This document shows positions 19,719 through 28,685 of a stretch of 64,000 nt of DNA, one piece after another (positions within the stretch are counted from its first letter, which is position 1; every line of letters starts with the position of its first letter). The notes beneath the pieces are model-generated. The model saw only the letters and a list, made by a program, of their open reading frames with translations. It ran no database searches and was not told where the DNA came from. This DNA comes from Aeromonas aquatica (GTDB taxonomy: Bacteria > Pseudomonadota > Gammaproteobacteria > Enterobacterales > Aeromonadaceae), in assembly GCF_000764655.1 (NCBI RefSeq), contig NZ_JRGL01000017.1, positions 1 to 64,000 on the forward strand, written 5' to 3'. Made by a program: the position numbers and the translations under genes.

Positions 19719-20140
19719 TGGCTTTCGGCAAACTTCCTGGCGAATCGGACGAGCAGCCGCTCTCCGAGATCAACATGATCCCGATGATCGACGTCATGCT
19801 GGTGTTGCTCATCGTCTTCATGATCACCGCCCCCCTGCTCACCAACGCGGTCAAGCTCGAGTTGCCCGAGGCCAGCAGCCAGGTCAATCAGCCCAAGCAG
19901 GAAGATGTGATCCTTTCCATCGACGGCGCCGGCAAAATGTATTGGAACGACAAGGAGGTCGATGAGACGGCACTGCTCGCCCAGATGGTCAAGGCCAGCG
20001 AGGCCAAGCCGGAGATCCCCGAGATCCAGCTGCGCATCGACAAGAGCGTGGAGTACGGCGCCATCGCCAAGGTGATGGCACAGGCCTCCCAGCACGGGCT
20101 GCACAAGATAGCCTTCGTCAGCCAGCCGGAAAGCGAGTGA
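19718..20140 (+). CDS. exbD: TonB-system protein ExbD
   Basis: 140 aa. Short cytoplasmic tail (PLSEINMIPMIDVMLVLLIVF) leading into a single membrane helix with the functionally essential Asp of PMIDVML, then a periplasmic domain. Stop/start overlap with exbB implies translational coupling. Last gene of the operon. Confidence 0.95.
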   Translation: MAFGKLPGESDEQPLSEINMIPMIDVMLVLLIVFMITAPLLTNAVKLELPEASSQVNQPKQEDVILSIDGAGKMYWNDKEVDETALLAQMVKASEAKPEIPEIQLRIDKSVEYGAIAKVMAQASQHGLHKIAFVSQPESE

Positions 20141-20203
20141 CGATATAGGCCTCAAGGCCGAGTCGCACAGACCCCAGCCTGGTTCAGGCAGTGAATAGTC
20201 ACG

Positions 20204-20230
20204 AGGCATCACCCAGGTGGTGCCTTGTTT
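20204..20230 (+). terminator. Probable terminator of tonB-exbB-exbD
   Basis: Ten-base stem AGGCATCACC/GGTGGTGCCT with one G-T pair and a 2-base loop, followed by TTGTTTATT. 64 bases past exbD. Confidence 0.55.
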
Positions 20231-20263
20231 ATTGGTACCCCCTTCACCCGGTTGCCAGACAGG

Positions 20264-20292
20264 GGGCGGCCCTGCATGATGCAGGGCCGCCC
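20264..20292 (+). promoter_or_regulatory. Perfect 13-bp hairpin in the leader of the EamA gene
   Basis: Stem GGGCGGCCCTGCA pairs perfectly with 20280-20292 around a 3-base loop. It has no T tract. It ends about 10 bases before the AAGGAG ribosome site of the transporter gene. It may protect the mRNA end, act as a second terminator for exbD readthrough, or modulate translation. Confidence 0.5.
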
Positions 20293-20311
20293 GTCATTTC
20301 AAGGAGAGAAG

Positions 20312-21223
20312 ATGAGAACATCGGATTATGTGAGACTGCTGGCGCTGGCCGCCATCTGGGGCGCCAGCTTCCTGTTCATGCGCATCGCCGCGCCGGCGTT
20401 CGGCTCGGTCAACACCACCTTCCTGCGGGTCTTCTTCGCCCTCATCGGGCTCGCCGTCATGCTGCTTCTGCTGCGCACCCCCATGCGCTTCAAGGGTAAG
20501 CTGAAGTCCGCCATGGTGCTTGGCATCATCAACTCGGGCGTGCCCTTCCTGATGTACGCCATCGCCGCGCTCTGGTTGCCCGCCGGCTACTCGGCCATCC
20601 TCAACGCGACCACCCCGCTGATGGGGGCGCTGATCGGCTTCTCCTGCTTCAACGAGCCACTGAGCCTGCGCAAATGGGCCGGCGTCATGCTGGGCCTGGT
20701 GGGCATCACCCTCATCACCACCACGGGGGAGCTGAGCCTGACCGGCAACGTCATCACCGGGGTGCTGGCCTGCCTCATCGCCACCGCCTGTTACGGCTGC
20801 GCCGGCTTCCTGACCCGGCGCTGGATCACCGAGCAGGGCGGCCTCGATGCCAAGCTGGTGGCGTTTGGCAGCCAGCTCGGGGCCTGCCTGTTCCTGCTCC
20901 CCTTCTTCGGCTACACCATGGCGGCCGGACCTGTCGTCAACTGGGCCATCCCCGAGGTGTGGGCCAGCATCCTGGCCGTCGGTTTCATCTGTACCGCCCT
21001 CGCCTACCTGCTCTATTTCCGGCTGATCGCCGACATAGGGCCGCTGCGCTCCCTGACGGTCACCTTCCTCATCCCCCCGTTTGGCATACTGTGGGGCTAT
21101 CTGGTGCTCGGCGAGACCCTAACCGGTGGCTTTGTCATCGGCGGCGCCGTCGTCTGCCTCGCGGTCTGGCTGGTGGTGAGCCCGGCCAAGACAGCCAAGC
21201 CCGCGAGCCAGCCGGTGCGCTGA
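20312..21223 (+). CDS. EamA/DMT-family transporter
   Basis: Inner-membrane drug/metabolite transporter of about 303 aa with ten hydrophobic segments in two EamA repeats (LAAIWGASFLFMRIA in the first, GVLACLIATACYGCAGF opening the second). ATG 20312 follows AAGGAG; the frame is open upstream to 20225 but that part crosses the leader hairpin. The substrate cannot be told from sequence. Monocistronic by spacing. Confidence 0.88.
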   Translation: MRTSDYVRLLALAAIWGASFLFMRIAAPAFGSVNTTFLRVFFALIGLAVMLLLLRTPMRFKGKLKSAMVLGIINSGVPFLMYAIAALWLPAGYSAILNATTPLMGALIGFSCFNEPLSLRKWAGVMLGLVGITLITTTGELSLTGNVITGVLACLIATACYGCAGFLTRRWITEQGGLDAKLVAFGSQLGACLFLLPFFGYTMAAGPVVNWAIPEVWASILAVGFICTALAYLLYFRLIADIGPLRSLTVTFLIPPFGILWGYLVLGETLTGGFVIGGAVVCLAVWLVVSPAKTAKPASQPVR

Positions 21224-21355
21224 CTCAACCCCTGCCCCATTCCAGCTATCAGGCCGGGCCTCCTCGGGCTCGGCTCCCCGTGCGAACTGGGGTAAGATAG
21301 GCCCCATTGTCTTCTCCCCCCTCACTCCGGGCCGGGCACAGCAGCAGGACCAACC

Positions 21356-22714
21356 TTGAATCATCGCGACGAATCCAGCCAAGACAGGCAGCAGATCTTT
21401 ACCGTCACCCGCCTCAACAGCGCCGTGCGCATGATCCTGGAGCAGGATCTGGGGCTGGTGTGGCTGACCGGGGAGCTCTCCAACCTGGCGATGCCAAGCT
21501 CGGGCCACTGGTATTTCTCCTTGAAAGACATCTCCGCCCAGGTACGCTGCGCCATGTTCAAGGGCAACAACCGGCGGGTGCCGTTCCGTCCACAAGACGG
21601 CATGCAGGTGCTGGTACAGGCGCGGGTCTCTCTCTATGAGCCCCGCGGCGACTACCAGCTCATCATCGAATCCATGCAGCCCGCCGGCGACGGCATGCTG
21701 GCCCTGCGCTTCGAGGAGCTCAAGCGTCGCCTGGGCGCCGAGGGCTTGTTCGACGAGGCTCGCAAGCGACCGCTGCCCCGCGAGCCGCGCGCCGTGGGGC
21801 TGGTCACCTCCGCCACCGGCGCCGCCCTGCACGACATGCTGACGGTGCTGGGGCGCCGGGCGCCGGACTTGCCGGTCTTCATCTACCCGACACAGGTGCA
21901 GGGCAGCGCCGCCATCGGCCAGATAGTGGCGGCGATCCAGCTTGCCAACCGCCGCGCCGAGGTGGACGTGCTGATCGTCGGTCGCGGCGGCGGATCCTTG
22001 GAAGATCTCTGGTGCTTCAACGAGGAGGCGGTGGCCCGCGCCATCAGCCGCTCCGCCATTCCCGTGGTGAGCGCCGTCGGCCACGAGGTGGACGTCACCA
22101 TCAGCGACTTTGCCGCCGACTTGCGTGCCCCCACCCCCTCCGCCGCCGCCGAGCTGGTGGCGCCGGACAGAAGCACCCGCGCCCAGCGCCTCGCCCACCT
22201 GCGCCAGCGGCTCGCGCAGGCCATGGCGCGGCGCCAGACCGCCGCCAGCCACGGCTTCGCGCTGCTGCAAAAGCGGCTGGATCATCAAGACCCCAAGCGC
22301 CGGCTGGAGCAGCAATCCCAGCGCCTCGACGAGCTCGCCAGCCGTCTGCAGCAATTGCTGGCAAGCCGCCTGCATCAGGGGGAGAGGCGCCTCGCCAACC
22401 TCGAGCTGCGCCTGCAGGCCCGGAGCCCCGAGAAGCTGCTGGCGGCCGGCAAGCGCCGTCATCAGCTCGCCGAGGAGCGGCTCCATAGCCTGATGGCCAA
22501 GCGCCAGAGTCTCGCCGGCCATCGCCTCGCCATGCTGAGCGCACGGCTCGACGGGGTCAGCCCGCTGGCCACCCTGGGCCGCGGCTACTCCATCACCCGC
22601 AGCGCAAGTGGCGAGGTCATCAGCCGCGCCAGCCAGGTGAGCCCCGGCCAGTCGCTCGTGACCACCCTGGCCGAGGGCAGCCTGAAAGTGCGGGTAGACA
22701 GCATCAACGACTAG
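21356..22714 (+). CDS. xseA: Exodeoxyribonuclease VII large subunit
   Basis: Catalytic subunit of single-strand-specific ExoVII. 452 aa: N-terminal OB fold (VWLTGELSNLAMPSSGHWYFSLKD, ~35-58), catalytic domain (GLVTSATGAALHD, GRGGGSLEDLW, VGHEVDVTISDFAADLRAPTPSAAAE), a long helical arm and the C-terminal GRGYSITR segment. Alignment of the beginning with other XseA proteins (IFTVTRLN) requires a start at or close to TTG 21356; no ATG is available upstream in this frame. The small subunit xseB is not in the window. Confidence 0.95.
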   Translation: MNHRDESSQDRQQIFTVTRLNSAVRMILEQDLGLVWLTGELSNLAMPSSGHWYFSLKDISAQVRCAMFKGNNRRVPFRPQDGMQVLVQARVSLYEPRGDYQLIIESMQPAGDGMLALRFEELKRRLGAEGLFDEARKRPLPREPRAVGLVTSATGAALHDMLTVLGRRAPDLPVFIYPTQVQGSAAIGQIVAAIQLANRRAEVDVLIVGRGGGSLEDLWCFNEEAVARAISRSAIPVVSAVGHEVDVTISDFAADLRAPTPSAAAELVAPDRSTRAQRLAHLRQRLAQAMARRQTAASHGFALLQKRLDHQDPKRRLEQQSQRLDELASRLQQLLASRLHQGERRLANLELRLQARSPEKLLAAGKRRHQLAEERLHSLMAKRQSLAGHRLAMLSARLDGVSPLATLGRGYSITRSASGEVISRASQVSPGQSLVTTLAEGSLKVRVDSIND

Positions 22715-22735
22715 TAACAAGGTATTTGTCAGCAT

Positions 22736-22769
22736 AAAAAATGGCCCATCACAGGATGGGCCATTTTTA
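22736..22769. terminator. Bidirectional terminator xseA / hutW
   Basis: Stem ATGGCCCATC/GATGGGCCAT flanked by A and T runs on both sides. Serves both convergent genes. Confidence 0.85.
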
Positions 22770-22784
22770 TAGTGTGCAAATCAC

Positions 22785-24173
22785 TCACACCAGCGAATGT
22801 CGTACCGCCCCGCCCGGGTGTCCCAGACTGGCGGAGGGGGCTGACCCGCCCCCCAGGGGGTTGAGCTGCAGGAATTCAAACAGCCCGGCCTGCAGGTTGA
22901 CGTTCCAGAAGCGCCCCGCCAGGGTCAGCTCGAGCCGCTGGTCGGTCAGCTCCGCCAGCCCGTGGCGCTGCCAGGCCATAAACAGCGGCATCAGGTGAGT
23001 TTGCAGGGGGGATGGCAACCGGTTCAGCGCGAGCCAGCCGGTATCCAGCGCCCCGCGCAGCAGGCCGTCGATGCGCGCGTTGGGGTTGCGCCCCATCACC
23101 ATGCCGGGGGCGCGCACGCCAGCGGCCAGCGCCTCGTGCCAGAGCGCCAGATCCCGGCCATACATCAGGCCGTGACCGTGCACGCTGCCCCCCGCCCCGG
23201 CGCCGAAGGGGAGGATCTCGGCCCCGCGCTTGGCCATCTGGTTATAGCGGCTCTGCTCGGCGTCACCGCGGCGCCAGTGGCTGCCGGAGAGGCGCTGCCA
23301 GCCCCCCTGCTCCAGGGTCTGGGCGCCATAGGCATACATGCTGGCCCGCTGCTGGCCATCGGCGGACCAGCCGAGCTTGCCCTTGGCCTCGGCGCGTTCC
23401 AGGTTGGTGCCCGCCATGGCGATGAGCTGATAGAGATCCACCCCGTGCACCCCGCTCGCCATCACGTCCGCAATGTCCTGGCGCCAGACGGTGTCGTCCT
23501 GACCGGGCAGGCCGAAGATGAGATCCGCCACTATCACGACGGCATCATCCCGGGTCAGCTCGGCCAGCCGGGTGAGCAGTGTCTCCCTGTCATCGAAGCG
23601 GGCCGCCTGCTGGCGCACTTCGGTATCGAAGCTCTGCACCCCGAACGAGAAGCGGTTGAAACCTCCCGCCAGGGCGGTCTGCCACTTCTCGTCATCGAAG
23701 CCGTTGAGGCGCCCCTCCAGGGTCACTTCCGCATCGGCCGTCAGCGGGAAACGGCGGATGGCCTCGGCGAGACGCGCCAGATCGTCGGCCGCCATGTCGG
23801 TGGGCGTACCGCCCCCCACGTAGACGGCCGAGAAGGGCCGGCTCTGGCCAAAGGGCGCATCGGCGGCCTGATGCAGGCTGGCGCACAGGGCCGCCATGTA
23901 GCGGCTCATCCGCGCCGGGTTGGCGCCATTTTCGAAGAAGTTGCAGAAGCTGCAGCGTTTGCGGCAAAACGGAATGTGGATGTAGAGCGCCCGCTCCTCC
24001 ACCTGGCTCTCCTGCTGCCACCAGGCTTGCCAGCCGGCGTCATCGAGTGTCAGGGGACGTATGCCGCCACGGCTGGCATGGGCCGAGGTCTTGGCGGCGA
24101 AGGCGAATTTGAGGGGATCAGGGGTCGCGAGCCCTGTCATGGTCGGGGTGAGGGTTGCTGTTGTCACTGGCAA
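22785..24173 (-). CDS. hutW: Heme-utilisation radical SAM enzyme, HutW/ChuW type
   Basis: Radical-SAM protein of the HutW/ChuW group, related to HemN; ChuW is known to open heme anaerobically. The cluster motif is CRKRCSFC (residues ~72-79), followed by VYVGGGTPTDM (SAM site) and SFGVQSFDTEVR. About 462 aa. The start is uncertain: TTG 24173, GTG 24167 and ATG 24140 are all possible and none has a strong ribosome site. Vibrio partners hutX and hutZ do not adjoin it here. A Fur-like site immediately upstream supports iron repression. Confidence 0.85.
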   Translation of the reverse strand: MPVTTATLTPTMTGLATPDPLKFAFAAKTSAHASRGGIRPLTLDDAGWQAWWQQESQVEERALYIHIPFCRKRCSFCNFFENGANPARMSRYMAALCASLHQAADAPFGQSRPFSAVYVGGGTPTDMAADDLARLAEAIRRFPLTADAEVTLEGRLNGFDDEKWQTALAGGFNRFSFGVQSFDTEVRQQAARFDDRETLLTRLAELTRDDAVVIVADLIFGLPGQDDTVWRQDIADVMASGVHGVDLYQLIAMAGTNLERAEAKGKLGWSADGQQRASMYAYGAQTLEQGGWQRLSGSHWRRGDAEQSRYNQMAKRGAEILPFGAGAGGSVHGHGLMYGRDLALWHEALAAGVRAPGMVMGRNPNARIDGLLRGALDTGWLALNRLPSPLQTHLMPLFMAWQRHGLAELTDQRLELTLAGRFWNVNLQAGLFEFLQLNPLGGGSAPSASLGHPGGAVRHSLV

Positions 24174-24192
24174 GTTACCATCAGAAAATAAT

Positions 24193-24211
24193 GCAAATGA
24201 TAACGAATATC
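24193..24211. promoter_or_regulatory. Fur box of hutW
   Basis: GCAAATGATAACGAATATC matches about 14 of 19 positions of the Fur consensus. It is 20 bases upstream of the annotated hutW start, where it would block transcription. AT-rich against a GC-rich background. Confidence 0.65.
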
Positions 24212-24461
24212 AGTTCACTACGACCTTGTGCTGGATCAAATCAGGGGCACTGGGGTGGCACTTAAGCCTTGAATTGCAAGCGATCGTCGGTCGAAGGACC
24301 CGAATACAGTAGCGAAGGAGATGCCCTGTTCGGCGATAGCCACTCCCCCGTGCGCAGCAAAACTGCCAGGAGAGTGGTCGTACACACGCATTCCGACTAA
24401 CGGGAGAAGTGGCCTAAGGCCCTCAAGACAGGGAATGCTCGCCGCTGATGCACGGCCGGGA

Positions 24462-24950
24462 TCAGTCGTTGCCGATGATGATGGCGACCCGGCGATTCTC
24501 CGCCCGTCCGGCGGCGTTGCCGTTGTCGGCAATCGGTGCCTCTTCGCCCCGGCCACGGATGTCCAGATTGGCCGCCGGCATCCCCACCGACACCAGGACG
24601 TCGGCCACGGACTGAGCCCGTTTCAGGGAGAGTTGCTGGTTGTAGCTGGCCTCGCCGTTGGCGTCGGTATGACCGTCCACCCTGGCCTTGTTCAGACCCA
24701 CAGAAAGCAGGGCCTTGCCCAGCTTCTCTACCACCTGGCGGGTGTTGGGGTTGAGGGCGCCCACGTTGTTGGCGAACAGCACCTTGTTGGAAATATCCAG
24801 GGTCCAGCCCTCATCGGTGAGGTGGAACCCCTGCTCCTTGAGCGTGGCAACCTGCTCTGCCGAGAGGCCCCGTGGTGCACTCTGGCAAGCCGCCAGCACG
24901 CTCAGCAGCAGACCGACAAGGCCCGCCTTTATCAGGTTGGAAATGTTCAT
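24462..24950 (-). CDS. yfiB: OmpA-domain lipoprotein YfiB
   Basis: Outer-membrane lipoprotein that sequesters YfiR and so relieves repression of the cyclase YfiN. 162 aa from ATG 24950: signal peptide with lipobox LAAC, then a linker and an OmpA peptidoglycan-binding domain (VDGHTDANGEASYNQQLSLKRA). AAAGGA precedes ATG 24950. The frame is also open upstream from an ATG overlapping the yfiN stop (TGATG), which may aid translational coupling. Last gene of yfiR-yfiN-yfiB. Confidence 0.88.
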   Translation of the reverse strand: MNISNLIKAGLVGLLLSVLAACQSAPRGLSAEQVATLKEQGFHLTDEGWTLDISNKVLFANNVGALNPNTRQVVEKLGKALLSVGLNKARVDGHTDANGEASYNQQLSLKRAQSVADVLVSVGMPAANLDIRGRGEEAPIADNGNAAGRAENRRVAIIIGND

Positions 24951-24991
24951 TGTTATCATCCTTTTATTTATTATTTTTGCCTGAAAAAACA

Positions 24992-26239
24992 TCATGTATT
25001 CGTCTGTTGGTCGGTGATCCCCTCCCTGCGTTGTCGCTTGGCTTGATACATGTCGCTGTCCGCCTGTTGCAGCAGCTCGTCGGCCGTCCCCCCCTGCTCG
25101 GGATACATGGCAAAGCCGACACTGACGCCAACCACCAGATGACGACCATCCCCCAACACCACGGGCGTGGCCATCGCCTGCTGGATCCGCAGCATCACCT
25201 CACGCACTTCGCGCTCATGGTGCAACGGGGCCAGCAGGATGGCGAACTCGTCTCCCCCCAGCCGGCACACCAGATCCATCGGCCTGAGCTGGTGCTGCAC
25301 CCGCCGCGCCAGGGCCACCAGCACCTCGTCACCGGCGGCGTGACCCAGGCTGTCGTTGATCTGCTTGAAGCGATCGCAATCCAGATACAACAAGGCGAAT
25401 CGTTCGTTCTGGGCGTCACCCAGCCTGATAGCCTGGGCCAGACGGGCCTCGAACAGGGAGCGATTGGGGAGACCGGTCAAGGAGTCGTGGGTCGCCTGAT
25501 GCAGCAGGCTGGCATTCTCCCGCTTCTGGTGGGCCTGCCAGGCCTCCAGTTCATCGAGCAGGGAGTTGAAATCCTCTCCCAGCTCGTGCAGCTCGGCGAT
25601 ATTGGCAGAGGGAACCCGTTGATTGAGGGTTCGCCGGCGACGGACGCTGTGGGCGACCTGTGCCAGCGCCTTGAGGGGAGCTGTGATGGAATATTGCATC
25701 CGGCGCGCCACATAGAGGGCGCCCAGTATGCTGAGCAGCAGGCAGACCAGGGTCGCCAGCAGGGTCTGCAACAGGAAGCGCAGCAGGTATTGGCCGTGCC
25801 CGACCAGATGAATGCGGGCTATCTCCTTGCCCTCGCGCACCATGGGCAGCGCCACCGGCCCCGGCAGGAGCAGCCGTGCCAGGTGTTGCCCCAGATTGGA
25901 CCAAGGGTTGGTGATATCACGGCCCCAGCTCGCCAGCACCTGACCATCGGGCAGCAGAATGGTGGCGCTGACCACGTCCTCGTGCGCCGTGATGGCCTGC
26001 AGGGCATCCCTCGCCGCCTCCTCGTCGTGGAACACCACGGCCGCCTCCGTGGTGTAGCTGATGGCACGGGCCAGCAGCTCCAGATTGTGATCCGCGTAGA
26101 GCCGCAGCGCCAGCAAGGCGGTGATGGTCAGGAACAGCCCCGCCATGCAGACGGCGGTCAGGGAGGTCACCATGTGGGTGCGCCCCAGGCTTTGTCGCAA
26201 GGTGATGCGCGGGCCGACGGAATGAGCCTGGTTTTTCAT
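24992..26239 (-). CDS. yfiN: Membrane diguanylate cyclase YfiN (DgcN type)
   Basis: Inner-membrane enzyme making cyclic di-GMP. About 415 aa: first membrane helix (~25-48), periplasmic PAS-like domain, second helix (~155-180), HAMP-like linker, GGDEF domain. The active-site motif GGDEF is intact, and an RPMD sequence five residues before it is the product-inhibition I-site (RxxD). ATG 26239 overlaps the yfiR stop by four bases. Held off by periplasmic YfiR and released by YfiB in known systems. Confidence 0.9.
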   Translation of the reverse strand: MKNQAHSVGPRITLRQSLGRTHMVTSLTAVCMAGLFLTITALLALRLYADHNLELLARAISYTTEAAVVFHDEEAARDALQAITAHEDVVSATILLPDGQVLASWGRDITNPWSNLGQHLARLLLPGPVALPMVREGKEIARIHLVGHGQYLLRFLLQTLLATLVCLLLSILGALYVARRMQYSITAPLKALAQVAHSVRRRRTLNQRVPSANIAELHELGEDFNSLLDELEAWQAHQKRENASLLHQATHDSLTGLPNRSLFEARLAQAIRLGDAQNERFALLYLDCDRFKQINDSLGHAAGDEVLVALARRVQHQLRPMDLVCRLGGDEFAILLAPLHHEREVREVMLRIQQAMATPVVLGDGRHLVVGVSVGFAMYPEQGGTADELLQQADSDMYQAKRQRREGITDQQTNT

Positions 26240-26784
26240 CGCTCCTCCTCGTCCGCCCTGGCCAGTTTCAGCACCGCCGGATGCACCCGCACGCCGCTGC
26301 GGGCCAGTGCATCCAGATTGACGCGAAAACGCACCCGATCCAATCCGGCCTGCAGGCAGAACACCGCATCGGCGATGCACTCACGGCTCTGCTCGCTGAT
26401 GCTGAGGATGGCGTGGCCCCGCAGCCTCCCGAACAGTGCCAGACGCTGCTCGGGAGCCAATACCCCCAGATAGATCACGTCGCAGCGCTGACTCAGCGCC
26501 TCGTCATCCGTCTCGTAGCGGTGGACATCGACCAGCCGGCCGTTGGCCTGCTGCTTGATGGTGCGCAGGGTGCTGGCGTACTCCGTCGGCGCCGTGATGC
26601 AGAGTCGCAACTCGGCAGGTTCACTCGGCCAGCGGGTATAACTCAGGATATCGAGCACGGTTTGACGCACGTGGTCGCTGCGGACCTCCGCCGAGGTCAG
26701 GGGCCCCGGCTCGGCCATCAAGGTCAGCGAACAGCACAGGGGGGCAAGCAAGGCCATGGCCCGGATAAGATGGTGTGATTGCAT
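26236..26784 (-). CDS. yfiR: Periplasmic repressor YfiR
   Basis: DUF4154-type periplasmic inhibitor of YfiN. About 182 aa with a signal peptide (ALLAPLCCSLTLMA). Four mature-region cysteines (in LRLCITAP, SQRCDVIY, SRECIADAVFC) match the spacing of the two redox-sensing disulfides of Pseudomonas YfiR. ATG 26784 is chosen because it starts the signal peptide. First gene of the operon. Confidence 0.88.
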   Translation of the reverse strand: MQSHHLIRAMALLAPLCCSLTLMAEPGPLTSAEVRSDHVRQTVLDILSYTRWPSEPAELRLCITAPTEYASTLRTIKQQANGRLVDVHRYETDDEALSQRCDVIYLGVLAPEQRLALFGRLRGHAILSISEQSRECIADAVFCLQAGLDRVRFRVNLDALARSGVRVHPAVLKLARADEEER

Positions 26785-26878
26785 GTTGCCTGCGCTTATG
26801 CCCACGCCGGTACCGAGGTGGCCCGACGCCCATGAAGGGAATGCCAGAGAGGAGTCGGCTCGAGCTTATCAGCCCCGA

Positions 26879-26958
26879 GGCTGGTGCCCATCGGGTCGGG
26901 CACCGGTTGCGTCACCCGGTGTCGCAGCAATGGCAAGCACCCGATCCGAGACGGGTGC
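26879..26958. other. Hairpin-rich gap between tyrR and yfiR
   Basis: Two GC-rich hairpins: GGTGCCC/GGGCACC around 26879-26901, and GCACCCG/CGGGTGC at 26937-26958. Neither has a T tract. They sit between the yfiR leader and the tyrR stop and could limit readthrough from tyrR into yfiRNB. Confidence 0.35.
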
Positions 26959-26982
26959 CATGAAAGATAAGCCGTCATCTGA

Positions 26983-28530
26983 CTACTTCTTGCCGATCCC
27001 GTATTCACGCAGCTTGTTGGCGATGGCGGTGTGGGACACGCCGAGTCGCTTGGCCAATTGGCGGGTGGAGGGAAACGCCGGGTAGAGCCGCTCCAGCAGC
27101 CGGCTCTCGAAGCGCTTCACCGCCTCATCCAGCCCGCCCTCGAACCACTCGTCGATGAGCGGCATGGCATCCGCCGCCACCGGCAGGTCCACGTGCTCCG
27201 GGCCTATTTCGTCCCCTTCCAGCAACGTCATGGCCCGATAGAGGCAGTTGCGCAGCTGGCGTACGTTGCCCGGCCAGCGGTAGGCGGTCAGGTATTCGGC
27301 CATGTTGCGGGTGAAGCGCGGGCGCGGGCGCTGCAATTCGCTCGCAAAACGAAACACGAACTGCTGGGCCAGCGCCATGATGTCCGCCTTGCGCTCGCGC
27401 AGGGGGGGCAGCGCCAGACTCAGCACGTTGAGGCGGTAATAGAGATCTTCGCGGAACTTGCCCTCGTGCACCAGATCCAGCAACTGCTTCTGGGTGGTGC
27501 AGATGAAGCGCACGTTGACCCGCACCTCCTGCTCGTCACCGACCCGGCGGAAGACGCCATCCTGCAGCACCCGCAGGAACTTGGTCTGCAGGTGGGGTGA
27601 CATGTCGCCGATCTCGTCCAGCATCAGGGTGCCACCGCTCGCCAGCTCCAGCACGCCACGCTTGCCCTCGGTGTTGTTGCCAAAGGCGCCGGGGGCGTAG
27701 CCAAACAGCTCGCTCTCGGCCACGTTGTCCGGCATGGCGGCGCAATTGAGCGCCATGAAGGGGTGGCTGGAGCGCAGGCTGGCGCCGTGGCAGGCGCGGG
27801 CCAGCAGCTCCTTGCCGGTGCCGGTCTCGCCGACGATGAGCAAGGGGGCATCCTGCATCGCGAGCTTGGCGGCCTGGGCCAGCACCTCCTTCATCTTCTG
27901 GCTCTCGGCCTGCAGATGCTCGAAGCCGCCGACTTCCACCGCGTGCAGCGCGCTGAAGTGCATGCCGACCCGGCGGGCGGATTTCAGCACCACCACGGCG
28001 CCGGCCAGGGCCTGTTTGCCCTTCTCCTCGGCCACGAACAGCGGCATCAGATCGCCGAGGTACTCCTCGCCGCCGAGGCTGAGCTTGCAGGTCTGCGGCT
28101 TGATCTCGCTCGCCTCCAGCCAGCGGGTAAAGGAGAAACCCTTGACCAGGGAACCGAGGGCGACGCCGCGCACCTCTTCCGGCGGCAAGGCAAGCGTGGT
28201 GAGGGCGGCCTGGTTGGCCTGGGTCACCCTGCCCTTGCTGTCGAGGGAAAACACCAGATCCGGCAGCGCCTTGAGCAGCGCCTCAATCTCGTGATGCTCC
28301 CGCTCGGAGGGCATGTAGGGAATAGTCTTGACGTCGTAGATGCCGGGGATGCGGCGGATCTCCGGCATCAGGTGCTGGAAATCGCGGAACTCCAGCTCGG
28401 GGAAGTTGAGGTAGATGATGCCTGAGGTATCGATTTCGATGCCGCGCAGATCGATGTTGTGCTCCACCAGACGGTCGAGCAATTCCCGGGTCAAGCCCAG
28501 GCGGTCTTCACAGCTGACTTCAAGACGCAT
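26983..28530 (-). CDS. tyrR: Aromatic amino-acid regulator TyrR
   Basis: Ligand-responsive DNA-binding regulator of aromatic amino-acid metabolism and transport. About 515 aa: ACT domain (MRLEVSCEDRLGLTRELL), PAS domain, AAA+ domain (GETGTGKELL, LMLDEIGDM) and C-terminal helix-turn-helix (TRQLAKRLGVSHTAIANKLREYG). The sigma54-contact motif GAFTGA is replaced by GAFGNN, as in enteric TyrR, which acts on sigma70 promoters. Start at ATG 28530 by alignment with TyrR. Next to phhAB, a known target class. Confidence 0.95.
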   Translation of the reverse strand: MRLEVSCEDRLGLTRELLDRLVEHNIDLRGIEIDTSGIIYLNFPELEFRDFQHLMPEIRRIPGIYDVKTIPYMPSEREHHEIEALLKALPDLVFSLDSKGRVTQANQAALTTLALPPEEVRGVALGSLVKGFSFTRWLEASEIKPQTCKLSLGGEEYLGDLMPLFVAEEKGKQALAGAVVVLKSARRVGMHFSALHAVEVGGFEHLQAESQKMKEVLAQAAKLAMQDAPLLIVGETGTGKELLARACHGASLRSSHPFMALNCAAMPDNVAESELFGYAPGAFGNNTEGKRGVLELASGGTLMLDEIGDMSPHLQTKFLRVLQDGVFRRVGDEQEVRVNVRFICTTQKQLLDLVHEGKFREDLYYRLNVLSLALPPLRERKADIMALAQQFVFRFASELQRPRPRFTRNMAEYLTAYRWPGNVRQLRNCLYRAMTLLEGDEIGPEHVDLPVAADAMPLIDEWFEGGLDEAVKRFESRLLERLYPAFPSTRQLAKRLGVSHTAIANKLREYGIGKK

Positions 28531-28609
28531 TCGGCACACACTTCCTGGCTAACATTCTGAATAACCGGATGATACAGACTCGATCCCGCCAGTGCGAGGG
28601 CTGACCCAT

Positions 28610-28649
28610 AAAAATGCGGGCCCGTCCCGTTTTCACCGGACAGGCCCGC
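28610..28649 (-). terminator. Terminator of phhAB
   Basis: Long GC stem (GCGGGCC and GGACAGGCCCGC arms) followed on the minus strand by TTTTTAT. Lies beyond the duplicated phhB tail and before tyrR. Confidence 0.75.
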
Positions 28650-28685
28650 TTTGTTGTGTGCTGTTACGGCGAGAAGACGACTTGA

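Noticed and set aside
21119-22735. 538-codon minus-strand frame opposite xseA
   Set aside because: Gln/Ala/Gly-rich translation with no family features; xseA is certain.
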